Shown here: positions 1-6,864 of the stretch, piece by piece
Layout of the letters: every line of letters starts with the position of its first letter
How positions within the stretch are numbered: position 1 is the first letter of the stretch
From: Nitrososphaerota archaeon
Lineage (GTDB): Archaea; Thermoproteota; Nitrososphaeria; Nitrososphaerales; Nitrosopumilaceae
Reading direction: 5' to 3'
Assembly: GCA_002730325.1 (NCBI GenBank)
Contig: PBZV01000024.1
Coordinates: 12,961 to 31,093, forward strand
DNA: 18,133 nucleotides
Program-made: the position numbers and the translations under genes
The notes under the pieces: generated by a model
The model's database searches: none
The model's input: the letters and a program-made list of their open reading frames with translations, nothing else
Told to the model about the DNA's origin: nothing

Positions 1-1059
1 GCATCTTACCTAGTAGATATGCATGAAAATGACATATTATTTTGGCCTGCAGATATAGGATGGATTACAGGTCTAGTGTGGAATGTTTATGGACTTTTGA
101 TAGTTGGGGCTAGTGCAGTTATTTATGATGGGGCATTAGATTTTCCAGATATTGATCAAACCTGGAAAATTTTATCAAAATTCCATACAACAATTTTTGG
201 GATATCTCCAACTGCAGTAAGATTTTTCAAAAAAAATAACTCAGAACCGTTAAAATCATTTTCCTTAGATTCTATAAAAAATATTCCAACTACTGGCGAA
301 CCATTAGATGAAGATTCATGGTGGTGGTTATTTGAAAAAGTAGGCAATAAAAAAATACCAATCATGAATTTATCGGGAGGTACTGAGATTGGAGGTGCAA
401 TGTTGTCTGTTTTTCCCGGAATGAAATTAAAACCATCTACTGTTGGAATTCCAATTCCTGGAATGAATCTGGATGTATTTGATGATGATGGAAATTCTAT
501 ACAAAACAAAAACGGATATCTTGTTATCAAAGATTCATGGCCTGCTATGACTAGAAGTTTACTTAATGACGATTTAAGATATTTTGAAACATACTGGTCC
601 AAATTTGAAAATGTATGGTTTCATGGAGATTATGTCTATGTAGATGATGATAATCTTTGGTATATGCGAGGAAGAACGGATGATGTGATTAATGTTTCAG
701 GTCATCGAATGAGTACTGCAGAAATTGAACAAACGGTAATATCTCATCCAGAAATTTCTGATGCTGCATCCATCGCAATACCTGATGAAATAACGGGGGA
801 GGCGATTGTTGTATTTTTTGTAACCGATAACAAAACTGAAACTAATTTAGAATTTGAAATATCAGACTATATTTCGAAAAAAATTGGAAAGATTGCAAAA
901 CCAAAATTTGTTTTCCGATTATCAGATTTGCCAAAAACTAGAACGGGTAAAATTATGAGGCGATTGTTGAAATCAAAATTATTGGAAAATGATTTAGGAG
1001 ATATTTCATCCCTTGAGAATCCAAATGTTTTAGATGAAATACCAAAAATTGGTCGATAA
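1..1059 (+). CDS. AMP-forming acyl-CoA synthetase, acetyl-CoA synthetase-like (5' truncated)
   Basis: The reading frame is open from the first base, so this is the C-terminal part of a longer gene; the ATG at 19 is internal. The enzyme family activates a carboxylic acid with ATP to an acyl-adenylate and then an acyl-CoA. Visible ANL-superfamily signatures: the A5 region LSGGTEIGGAM (about 370-402), an ACS-like block SWPAMTRSLLNDDLRYFETY (533-592), the A7/A8 hinge HGDYVYVDDD and GRTDDVINVSGHRMSTAEIE (about 622-729), and the C-terminal catalytic Lys motif TRTGKIMRRLLK (about 940-975). The pattern is closest to acetyl/propionyl-CoA synthetases. The usual acetate-limiting Trp-Trp-Gln before Thr-Glu is replaced by Ser-Gly-Gly, so the substrate is probably larger than acetate (inference). 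It ends about 70 bases before the next gene, with a T-rich stretch between them. Confidence 0.9.
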   Translation, partial: ASYLVDMHENDILFWPADIGWITGLVWNVYGLLIVGASAVIYDGALDFPDIDQTWKILSKFHTTIFGISPTAVRFFKKNNSEPLKSFSLDSIKNIPTTGEPLDEDSWWWLFEKVGNKKIPIMNLSGGTEIGGAMLSVFPGMKLKPSTVGIPIPGMNLDVFDDDGNSIQNKNGYLVIKDSWPAMTRSLLNDDLRYFETYWSKFENVWFHGDYVYVDDDNLWYMRGRTDDVINVSGHRMSTAEIEQTVISHPEISDAASIAIPDEITGEAIVVFFVTDNKTETNLEFEISDYISKKIGKIAKPKFVFRLSDLPKTRTGKIMRRLLKSKLLENDLGDISSLENPNVLDEIPKIGR

Positions 1060-1126
1060 AATCTAACTTGTTGATACCTTCTTTTTCACGCTTTGTGTAA
1101 TAATTGAAATTTCATTATATGAGATA

Positions 1127-2485
1127 TTGCGATTCGTGGTTGATCAACAAGTAGAAGATATAGAGATGCCTGAGAACCTCAAACTAAATACATTTTTACA
1201 GGAATTTCATTCAGATTGTACTCATCCTGAATGTAGATTTGGATTTTATGGTTTTGCATTTGGTCAGTCTCCTTTTCCAGTACCTAGACTCATTCAAGAG
1301 GCATTGATTAAAAATGCAAGCAAAGGACATTATGCAGCAGTACCAGGTGTTCCAGAATTAAGACATGCAATTTCAAAATATAACAAACACTATTTTAGAA
1401 TGGATGTAACTCCTGAACGAATCTATGTAGGTCCTGGAACTAAAGAATTAATTTTTAATCTTTTAGAAATTTTACATGGTACTGTAATTCTACCAACACC
1501 GGCATGGTTAGGGTATTTACCACAAATTCGATTTTTAAAGAAAAATTTTCATATGTTATCTTCCCGTGCAGATGGAAAAATTGCTCCTAATGATCTTAAA
1601 CGATTAGCATTAAGATTACAGGACAGACAAAAAATTCTAATTCTAAATAATCCTCATAATCCAACTGGACTTCTTTACAACAAATTAGAGTTAGAAGAAA
1701 TTGCTGATGTTTGTCGTGAATTAAACATCACAATAATTTCTGATGAAATATATGCCCAAACCACTTATGATTTTTCTAAATTTGTCAGTATGGGAAAAAT
1801 TTACCCAGAAGGAACTTTTGTAACAAATGGATTATCAAAATCCCATGCTGCTGGCGGGTATAGATTAGGATATGTGATATTTCCTCAACATGCAGTTGAT
1901 CTAAAAGCACAATTCAAAAAAATCCTTGCAACAGAATACACTGCAGTATCTACTCCAATCCAATATGCTGCAGTTGCAGGTTTTGAAATCAGTCATGAGA
2001 TGGATGAATATTTCAAAATTACAAGAGATGTTCATAAAATTATGGGAGAGTACACTTACAATACATTAACTGCAATTGATGGAATTAAAGCCACAAAACC
2101 AGAGGCAACATTTTATCTCTTAGCAGATTTTAATGCATATTCTCCAGAATTACAAAAAGCAAAAATTACTACATCCCAAAAATTATCTGAAGCGTTAATT
2201 GTTCATCCATATCACACTGCAATAGTGGGGGGAGATAGTCTAGTTTTAGAAAGGACTGATTTTAGTGCAAGGATTGCTTATGTTGATTATGATGGCTCCA
2301 AAGTTTATGATGCATATAAGACACAAACTCCAAAATCGTATTCAGAAAGGATGGAGTTTGTACAAAATAACGCACCCAAAGTTGTTGCAGGGTTAACCAT
2401 GCTTGAAAAATTCTTTGGTTTTCTCAAAAAAGATACAATTGATGAATTAATGTTAATGAAAAATAATCTAAAAATTCCTAGTTAG
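1127..2485 (+). CDS. Class I/II (aspartate-type) PLP aminotransferase
   Basis: PLP-dependent aminotransferase of fold type I, transferring an amino group between an amino acid and a 2-oxo acid in the cytosol; the substrate cannot be read from sequence. Evidence: LNNPHNPTG for cofactor/substrate carboxylate binding, ISDEIYAQTTYD with the PLP-ring Asp and Tyr, and the Schiff-base Lys in SKSHAAGGYRLGY (K238 from the TTG start). The N-terminal block GFYGFAFGQSPFPVPRLI and GHYAAVPGVPELRHAI are also typical. At 452 aa it is longer than the usual 380-400, with an extended C-terminus. Start is uncertain: TTG 1127 lies about 26 bases after a TATA-like stretch near 1097-1105 (leaderless); GTG 1136 and ATG 1166 are alternatives. 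It is convergent with the downstream gene, with only 18 T-rich bases between them. Confidence 0.9.
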   Translation: MRFVVDQQVEDIEMPENLKLNTFLQEFHSDCTHPECRFGFYGFAFGQSPFPVPRLIQEALIKNASKGHYAAVPGVPELRHAISKYNKHYFRMDVTPERIYVGPGTKELIFNLLEILHGTVILPTPAWLGYLPQIRFLKKNFHMLSSRADGKIAPNDLKRLALRLQDRQKILILNNPHNPTGLLYNKLELEEIADVCRELNITIISDEIYAQTTYDFSKFVSMGKIYPEGTFVTNGLSKSHAAGGYRLGYVIFPQHAVDLKAQFKKILATEYTAVSTPIQYAAVAGFEISHEMDEYFKITRDVHKIMGEYTYNTLTAIDGIKATKPEATFYLLADFNAYSPELQKAKITTSQKLSEALIVHPYHTAIVGGDSLVLERTDFSARIAYVDYDGSKVYDAYKTQTPKSYSERMEFVQNNAPKVVAGLTMLEKFFGFLKKDTIDELMLMKNNLKIPS

Positions 2486-2503
2486 GTTTTTTTAAATTTT
2501 CAA

Positions 2504-3727
2504 TTATTTCTTTTTCTTAATTTGTTCTGCAACCATGGGTAAAAATGCACCAACATCTGATACAATACCTAATGCTTGCCATGTCCCTCTATCCATAAGT
2601 TTTGTAACAGTTGGTTGACTAATATCCACTACTATTACTTTAACATCAGCTGGAAGCATATTCCCTGTTGCAATGGAATGAAGCATTGTAGAAATCATTA
2701 TCACCATACTAACATCTTTTAGAATTTTTTTATATTCTCGCTGTGCTTGTGCAACATCTGTAATTACATCTGGTAATGGACCATCATCTCTAATTGAACC
2801 TGCTAAAACAAATGGGACATTATTTTTTACACATTCATACATAATTCCTTTAGTTAATTTTTTAGTTTTTACCATGTTTGGGATTGAACCTGCCTTAAAA
2901 ACTGCATTAATTGTATCCATGTGATTTCTATGTCCATGATATGCCAAAGTAGCATCATGAACATTCATTCCTAATGATGTACCTAATGTAGCGTATTCAA
3001 TATCATGAACTGCAAGAGCATTTCCTGCTAAAACCCCATCAATGTATCCTGATCTAATTAATTCAGACACTGCATCATCTGCACCTGTATGAACGATTGC
3101 TGGACCTCCAACTATGACAATTTTTCCACCTCTCTTTTTTGTATTGTAAATGTCATCTGCAACTTTTTTTGCTATGTGTTGTGTTGGCCTTTCACTAGAA
3201 CTAGAACTATTCATAAATTCAAATACGTTTGAACCTTCTCTTGGACGTTCAGGAGGGGTAATTTTTACTCCTTCTTCACCTACAATTATTTGGTCTCCTT
3301 TTTTGACATCCCTTACTGGAACACAGAATGCATTTTTTCCTTTAACTACAATACATTTGTCCATCATGGTATTTCCTACCTGAATCCACTTTCCTTTGTG
3401 AAAAACTTGGGTACGGTTATTTGTTGTACTGTAAAAATTTTCAGGCATAACACAGTTTTTAGGAGATTTCTTTAATGAGACTTCAGTTTGAGATTTCGAA
3501 ACCGCACCTTCACGATATACCATTTTTAAAATTGTATTCAAATGATTTTGATCTTTTCCTGTAATTTCTAATCGTGCATATGATTGATCTTTTTTTCTTT
3601 TTCCTATGTCTATTTCTTTTACTTGAAATTCCCCTTTCAAATCCATTATTTGATCAAAAATTTTAGTTAAAATTGAAGAATCAATGATATGCCCTTCTAC
3701 TTCTATCTCTTGAGAAAATTTACTCAT
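2504..3727 (-). CDS. Archaeal ornithine cyclodeaminase (LOR/SDH-domain, ArgZ/AgrE family)
   Basis: A 407-aa protein of the TIGR00300 'LOR/SDH bifunctional enzyme conserved domain' family. Members in methanogens and cyanobacteria (ArgZ/AgrE C-terminal domain) convert ornithine to proline plus ammonia, unrelated to the mu-crystallin-type ornithine cyclodeaminase. The N-terminal ~100 residues (SQEIEVEGHIIDSSILTKIF and YARLEITG) match the LOR/SDH conserved region; a middle part carries FCVPVRDVKKGDQIIVG; the C-terminal half has a Rossmann-like nucleotide-binding segment GGKIVIVGGPAIVHTG followed by GVLAGNALAVHDIEYA and ends near AVPM-like VGAFLPMVAEQ. Length fits the family. ATG 3727 lies about 25 bases from a TATA-like TTTAGTTAT (minus strand), consistent with a leaderless message. 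Family assignment is firm; the reaction in this organism is inferred. Confidence 0.85.
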   Translation of the reverse strand: MSKFSQEIEVEGHIIDSSILTKIFDQIMDLKGEFQVKEIDIGKRKKDQSYARLEITGKDQNHLNTILKMVYREGAVSKSQTEVSLKKSPKNCVMPENFYSTTNNRTQVFHKGKWIQVGNTMMDKCIVVKGKNAFCVPVRDVKKGDQIIVGEEGVKITPPERPREGSNVFEFMNSSSSSERPTQHIAKKVADDIYNTKKRGGKIVIVGGPAIVHTGADDAVSELIRSGYIDGVLAGNALAVHDIEYATLGTSLGMNVHDATLAYHGHRNHMDTINAVFKAGSIPNMVKTKKLTKGIMYECVKNNVPFVLAGSIRDDGPLPDVITDVAQAQREYKKILKDVSMVIMISTMLHSIATGNMLPADVKVIVVDISQPTVTKLMDRGTWQALGIVSDVGAFLPMVAEQIKKKK

Positions 3728-3778
3728 TTCATTAATCTCTACACTATGATAACTAAAGGTTTACGTTTAATTTCAAGG

Positions 3779-4135
3779 CTAAACGGGAAGAATAACTTTA
3801 CCCTCAAATTTTGGGATGTTGTCTGATTCAAATATTTTCTCTAGATTTTCTTTTTGTTGTTTAGTTACCCCTTGAACAATAGTTTTTGAAGCACCTGTAT
3901 TATCAACCAATGCCAGAATGTATCCACTGTTATCAGTTAGCACAAAACCTGCAGATTCATCAACAAATGCATACAAATTTTCCTCACCTACAGGTTCCCA
4001 AACATTTGATTTAGTATCAATTAAAGCCAATGCCGGCATTGCTTTTCCATCTGTTAATTTGTTTAGATATTCTCTTGATTCGGCAACTCTTTTCTGACCT
4101 TTTTTTAATGCTTGAAAATATTGCATATTTTTCAA
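3779..4135 (-). CDS. Conserved small protein of unknown function, 118 aa
   Basis: I do not recognise a named family. The protein begins with a basic, probably helical segment (QALKKGQKRVAESREYLNKL), followed by alternating hydrophobic strands (ALALIDTKSNVWEPVG, AGFVLTDNSGYILALVDN) and a short helix, which suggests a small alpha/beta or PAS/roadblock-like fold (inference only). No signal peptide, membrane segment or Cys. ATG 4135 sits at the expected distance from a minus-strand TATA box TTTTTATAAC (about 4148-4157), so the message is probably leaderless; an in-frame ATG nine bases further in is an alternative. It is transcribed divergently from the gene at 4206 and lies 51 bases upstream of the ornithine cyclodeaminase start, which has its own TATA-like element. 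Confidence 0.75.
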   Translation of the reverse strand: MKNMQYFQALKKGQKRVAESREYLNKLTDGKAMPALALIDTKSNVWEPVGEENLYAFVDESAGFVLTDNSGYILALVDNTGASKTIVQGVTKQQKENLEKIFESDNIPKFEGKVILPV

Positions 4136-4143
4136 ATTATCTA

Positions 4144-4160
4144 ATTGTTATAAAAACAAT
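4144..4160. repeat. 6-bp inverted repeat over the minus-strand TATA box
   Basis: ATTGTT-ATAAA-AACAAT forms perfect 6-bp arms around the TATA box of the 3779-4135 gene. It could be a dimeric regulator site, or it may simply reflect the AT-rich promoter. Confidence 0.35.
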
Positions 4161-4176
4161 ATTACCACAAAAGATA

Positions 4177-4185
4177 GTTATAGAA
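4177..4185 (+). promoter_or_regulatory. TATA box for the 4206 gene
   Basis: GTTATAGAA is centred 26 bases before the GTG start at 4206, the normal archaeal TATA-to-initiation distance. This predicts a leaderless transcript and supports GTG as the true start. Confidence 0.55.
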
Positions 4186-4205
4186 ACTCTACTTAGGGTA
4201 AATTT

Positions 4206-4505
4206 GTGCCTCTAACAAACAATGTCATTGTCAAATTAAATGAAATTACTACAATGATTGAAAATAAAGATAATTTGTCTGAATCAGATGTAGATGAAAT
4301 AAAATCTATTTTCAAAAATTTAGTTGAAAATAATGAGAGATACGATGTAGATGAAATTGAGTTTTGGTTTGAAAATGAGGGCAGTTGGAAGGTAAAAGAA
4401 TCAAGAGTAAGAATTGTAAATTTATCGAATTATATTCAGGATAAATACCAACAAACAGCACATCTGAGAGTGATTTCAGATGATGATTGTAGTTGTGGAA
4501 ATTAA
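4206..4505 (+). CDS. Small acidic protein of unknown function, 99 aa
   Basis: GTG start supported by a TATA box 26 bases upstream. The product is acidic and mostly helical (KLNEITTMIENKDNLSESD, DEIKSIFKNLVENN), followed by a more strand-like segment (IEFWFENEGSWKVKESRVRI) and a terminal DDDCSCGN with a Cys-X-Cys that could bind metal. No family recognised. The N-terminal helical pattern LSESDVDEIKSIF resembles an EF-hand-like or helical bundle rhythm, but no canonical calcium loop is present. The TAA stop is interlocked with the stop of the opposite-strand gene at 4502-4726. Confidence 0.7.
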   Translation: MPLTNNVIVKLNEITTMIENKDNLSESDVDEIKSIFKNLVENNERYDVDEIEFWFENEGSWKVKESRVRIVNLSNYIQDKYQQTAHLRVISDDDCSCGN

Positions 4506-4726
4506 GTTTCTAATTGTTCCAATAATCTACTAACAATTTTTGAATTTTCTTTTCTTTGATTTATAATATCTTCTATTTTTTTTTCATTTTTATTTTCTTT
4601 TACAATTAATTGAAAATACTCATCGTCTAAATTATTGTTAGTTTGTAATCTCTTAACTACTTCAAACAATATACCAATAACTTGTTTTTGTGCATCAATT
4701 AACTCATCTTTACTTCTTTCTGACAT
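4502..4726 (-). CDS. Short coiled-coil protein, 74 aa, second gene after the HD phosphohydrolase
   Basis: Nearly all helix, with heptad spacing of hydrophobics through IGILFEVVKRLQTNN and IEDIINQRKENSKIVSRLLEQLE, so probably a coiled-coil dimer. No family recognised. It begins two bases after the stop of the HD-domain gene (4729-5262), so the two are surely cotranscribed; no Shine-Dalgarno sequence is evident, so translation is likely coupled. It may be a partner or regulator of the HD protein (inference from context only). Confidence 0.65.
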   Translation of the reverse strand: MSERSKDELIDAQKQVIGILFEVVKRLQTNNNLDDEYFQLIVKENKNEKKIEDIINQRKENSKIVSRLLEQLET

Positions 4727-4728
4727 GG

Positions 4729-5262
4729 TTATTCATCATTTATGATTTGTATAAATAATTCCTTTAATTTTAAATCAGTAATTTCTTTTTTAGCAGAATT
4801 AAAAAAAGATTCAATTTTTTCATTACCATAACCATTTTTTTGATATATTTTTGCTTGAAGGACCATCTCTAGTTTATCTATCTGATGAATTAATTTTGCC
4901 TCAGGAGAAGTATTATCTTGATATTCAAACCAAATTTCTAAATATTTGGATTTAATCTGTTTAGGTAAATTTTTAGTAATTTTTTCAAATGCATTGTTTT
5001 CAAGTTTTTTCTTTTTTTCTTTGTCTATTTGTTCCGGAGTAAAATCACCAATAATGGATTCTGCCAAATCATGCAATAGAGCCATTTTTAAAATTTTTTC
5101 AGAATTCAAATTTCTCAAATCAGAAATTATCATACACATTATTGCCATAGAGTAAGAATGATCTGAAACAGATTCAGGATTACTGATCGACAATTTATCT
5201 ATCCAACCTTGCCGTGGAATATTTTTTAAATTTGCAGAATTTTTGAAAAAATCAAGTATCAT
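4729..5262 (-). CDS. HD-domain phosphohydrolase, YfbR/HDDC2-like (5'-nucleotidase type)
   Basis: A 177-aa HD-superfamily metal-dependent phosphohydrolase. Metal ligands are visible in order: H35 in VSDHSYSMA, H64-D65 in LLHDLAESIIGD, and D129 in HQIDKLEM; E68 and D73 complete the HDDC2/YfbR-like active-site block. Relatives hydrolyse deoxyribonucleoside 5'-monophosphates; the exact substrate here is inferred. The N-terminal LKNIPRQGWIDKLSISNPES is also typical of that subfamily. Cytosolic, no membrane segment. First gene of a two-gene minus-strand operon with the coiled-coil gene; divergent from the cobalamin adenosyltransferase gene, sharing the 92-base AT-rich promoter region 5263-5354. Confidence 0.85.
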   Translation of the reverse strand: MILDFFKNSANLKNIPRQGWIDKLSISNPESVSDHSYSMAIMCMIISDLRNLNSEKILKMALLHDLAESIIGDFTPEQIDKEKKKKLENNAFEKITKNLPKQIKSKYLEIWFEYQDNTSPEAKLIHQIDKLEMVLQAKIYQKNGYGNEKIESFFNSAKKEITDLKLKELFIQIINDE

Positions 5263-5354
5263 AAGATTACTTTATTCTAAAATTTTCTATTAATGAATTT
5301 TTTTAGAAATTGCTTTTCGAACGACATAATAATTAATTCTGTTTTAAAATAATA

Positions 5355-5891
5355 ATGAAAATTTATACAAATACTGGTGATGATGGAAATACAAGCCTAC
5401 AAGGGAATTACAGAATTTCAAAATCTCATCAAAGAATCATATCATATGGTACTATAGATGAAGCAAATTCTGCATTGGGGATTGTTTTATCCAATTCATT
5501 AGATAGTGATGTTTCAGAGATATTAATTCAAATTCAAAATGAGTTGTTTTTAGTAGGATCTGATCTTTCAAATCCTAATCTTAATGATATGAGGAATAGG
5601 ATATCATTAGAAATGGTCAAACAGTTAGAAAACAACATAGATAAATTTGAATCCGAACTTGAACCTTTAACTAATTTTATTTTACCTGGAGGAGATCCTA
5701 TTGCATCACAATTACACCATGTTAGAACAATTGTCAGAAGAGCAGAAACTCAAGTTGTCTTACTTAGTGAAAAAGATGAAATCAATTCAAATTGTATAAA
5801 ATATCTAAATCGATTATCTGATTTACTTTTTGTTGCAAGCAGATTAATCAATAAACGAAAAGATAGAGAAGATATTCTTTGGAAGATCTAA
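5355..5891 (+). CDS. Cob(I)alamin / cob(I)yrinic acid adenosyltransferase, PduO type
   Basis: Transfers the 5'-deoxyadenosyl group of ATP to cob(I)alamin or its precursors, making the coenzyme B12 needed for example by methylmalonyl-CoA mutase. At 178 aa it is the usual length for a single-domain PduO-type enzyme. Evidence: N-terminal ATP loop YTNTGDDGNTSLQG, the SYGTIDEANSALG block, FILPGGDPIASQLHHVRTIV, the catalytic-region VRRAETQVV, and YLNRLSDLLFVASRLINKR near the C-terminus. The ATG is reached directly by a TATA-like ATAATAATT about 27 bases upstream, suggesting a leaderless message. It is followed 42 bases later by tRNA-Phe. Confidence 0.93.
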   Translation: MKIYTNTGDDGNTSLQGNYRISKSHQRIISYGTIDEANSALGIVLSNSLDSDVSEILIQIQNELFLVGSDLSNPNLNDMRNRISLEMVKQLENNIDKFESELEPLTNFILPGGDPIASQLHHVRTIVRRAETQVVLLSEKDEINSNCIKYLNRLSDLLFVASRLINKRKDREDILWKI

Positions 5892-5900
5892 AAAGACAAA

Positions 5901-5908
5901 CTTTAATT
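5901..5908 (+). promoter_or_regulatory. Box A (TATA) of tRNA-Phe
   Basis: CTTTAATT lies about 30 bases upstream of the mature tRNA 5' end, as expected for an archaeal tRNA promoter with a very short leader. Confidence 0.45.
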
Positions 5909-5933
5909 CCTCAGCAATGTGATTTTTTTATGT

Positions 5934-6010
5934 GCCGAGGTAGCTCAGCCTGGAAGAGCACCACGCTGAAGACGTGGCTGTCGCTTGTTCAAATCATGCC
6001 CTCGGCACCA
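5934..6010 (+). tRNA. tRNA-Phe (anticodon GAA), CCA encoded
   Basis: Full cloverleaf: acceptor GCCGAGG pairs with CCTCGGC (6000-6006), D stem GCTC/GAGC (5943-5946 and 5956-5959), anticodon stem CCACG/CGTGG with loop CTGAAGA placing GAA at 5968-5970, variable loop CTGTC, T loop TTCAAAT (5988-5994). The discriminator A and 3' CCA are genomically encoded (6007-6010). No intron. The T stem GCTTG/CATGC has a T-T mismatch at the middle pair (5985 with 5997), which is unusual. Reads as a functional tRNA otherwise. Confidence 0.96.
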
Positions 6011-6150
6011 TAAAATTATAGAAATTACATTAGTAAAACGACATATTGAATTAAATCAGATTTATTTTAAAATCAAAAAAAATAATGATGAATTTTACCA
6101 TCAATTTAGGAATGATCATGCTTATCTAAATCAAAAATTCATTTTATTTA

Positions 6151-6384
6151 TTGACTAAATCTGAGATCTACGTTTATTGCAAAATATGTAACAAAAAAGT
6201 AAAAGCCCTGATTTTATCAAAACATGAAAAACAGTTTGATGAGGATTCTAAAAAATATAAGAGATTTGGAATGGTCAGAGTCATCCAACATGATTCAGGA
6301 TTTAGAAACAAATGTCCAAACACATCTCAAATTAAAGCATTAGTTGAATCAGATACAACTGATGAAAATGGTGTAATGAATTAA
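6151..6384 (+). CDS. Small Cys-containing protein of unknown function, 77 aa
   Basis: TTG is the only reasonable start: an in-frame TAA at 6127-6129 closes the frame upstream, and a TATA-like TTATCTAAA about 25 bases before the TTG fits a leaderless message. The N-terminal segment EIYVYCKICNKKVKALI has a Cys-X2-Cys knuckle; His residues follow in LSKHEKQFD and VIQHDSG, and another Cys in FRNKCPN, giving a possible C2HC or C3H zinc site. The rest is basic, then an acidic tail. No family recognised; a small nucleic-acid or protein-binding zinc protein is plausible. Confidence 0.7.
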   Translation: MTKSEIYVYCKICNKKVKALILSKHEKQFDEDSKKYKRFGMVRVIQHDSGFRNKCPNTSQIKALVESDTTDENGVMN

Positions 6385-6569
6385 GGATTTATGCAAAATT
6401 TATGCCTGATTCTATCATTTTAATAATTAATAATACAAAATAATTGCTGAATTATTTTAAATCGTAGAAATTTGATTTATTTTATATGTAAAAATTTTAG
6501 ATAATTTAGGTAAAAAACAATTCTACATAATCTTTAAAAACAAGGCAAACAGTATTTTTTTCGATATTC

Positions 6570-6830
6570 ATGGCTGAAAAAAAAGTAGTAAAAGCTAAAA
6601 CAACAAAAGCTAAAACAACAAAAGCTAAAACAACAAAAGCTAAAACAACAAAAGCTAAATCCACAAAAGCTAAAGGCAAAAAAAGTAAAGGGCCAAAAGT
6701 AAAGGATGAGCCAATGGGGGACGGTGGCATAGTAATTGTTGATGATGATATTGAAATTGATCAAGAAAAAATCAATGAAGAAAGAAGAGCATATCTAGAA
6801 GAAGCTAGATCTCAAGAAGCATCTGACTAG
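6570..6830 (+). CDS. Lysine-rich KAKTT-repeat protein with acidic C-terminus, 86 aa
   Basis: Residues 1-45 are a Lys/Ala/Thr tail: after MAEKKVV come four exact KAKTT pentapeptides, one KAKST and a degenerate KAKGK, then KKSKGPKVKDEP. Such tails resemble histone H1 C-termini and bacterial Hc1/HU-tail proteins and would bind DNA or RNA electrostatically. Residues 46-86 are acidic (MGDGGIVIVDDDIEIDQEK, then a helix INEERRAYLEEARSQEASD). No recognised globular domain. ATG 6570 is 34 bases after a TATA-like CTTTAAAA (6532-6539). Opposite-strand reading frames here are only shadows of the repeat. A nucleoid-associated or RNA-binding role is inferred from composition alone. Confidence 0.8.
   Translation: MAEKKVVKAKTTKAKTTKAKTTKAKTTKAKSTKAKGKKSKGPKVKDEPMGDGGIVIVDDDIEIDQEKINEERRAYLEEARSQEASD
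6591..6680 (+). repeat. 15-bp coding tandem repeat (six units, four identical)
   Basis: The unit AAAGCTAAAACAACA repeats exactly four times from 6591 to 6650, then AAAGCTAAATCCACA (6651-6665) and a degenerate AAAGCTAAAGGCAAA (6666-6680). Each unit is in frame and encodes Lys-Ala-Lys-Thr-Thr. The identity at nucleotide level, not only amino-acid level, indicates recent slippage or expansion. Confidence 0.97.
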
Positions 6831-6833
6831 AAA

Positions 6834-6844
6834 TCTTTATCATA
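6834..6844 (+). promoter_or_regulatory. TATA box for the RAM-domain gene pair
   Basis: TCTTTATCATA is centred about 27 bases before ATG 6865, predicting a leaderless transcript for the pair starting there. Confidence 0.5.
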
Positions 6845-6864
6845 ATGATTGGTGTATTGATCTT

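Noticed and set aside
3150..3475. Plus-strand frames inside the ornithine cyclodeaminase gene
   Set aside because: Antisense shadows within a well-conserved gene; no start signals and unlikely composition.
5934..6050. Possible integration site at tRNA-Phe
   Set aside because: No integrase gene and no repeated tRNA 3' end is visible downstream in the window.
6085..6129. 14-codon hydrophobic frame between tRNA-Phe and the 6151 gene
   Set aside because: Too short, no Cys or charge pattern and no start signal; likely chance in AT-rich sequence.
6591..6680. CRISPR-like array suggested by regular repeats
   Set aside because: Repeats are directly adjacent with no spacers and encode KAKTT in frame; a coding minisatellite, not a CRISPR.
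6506..6764. Minus-strand reading frames opposite the lysine-rich repeat gene (hydrophobic Phe/Val/Leu repeats)
   Set aside because: They are shadows of the 15-bp repeat on the other strand: low-complexity, no promoter or start support, and the plus-strand frame has a TATA box and a sensible protein.
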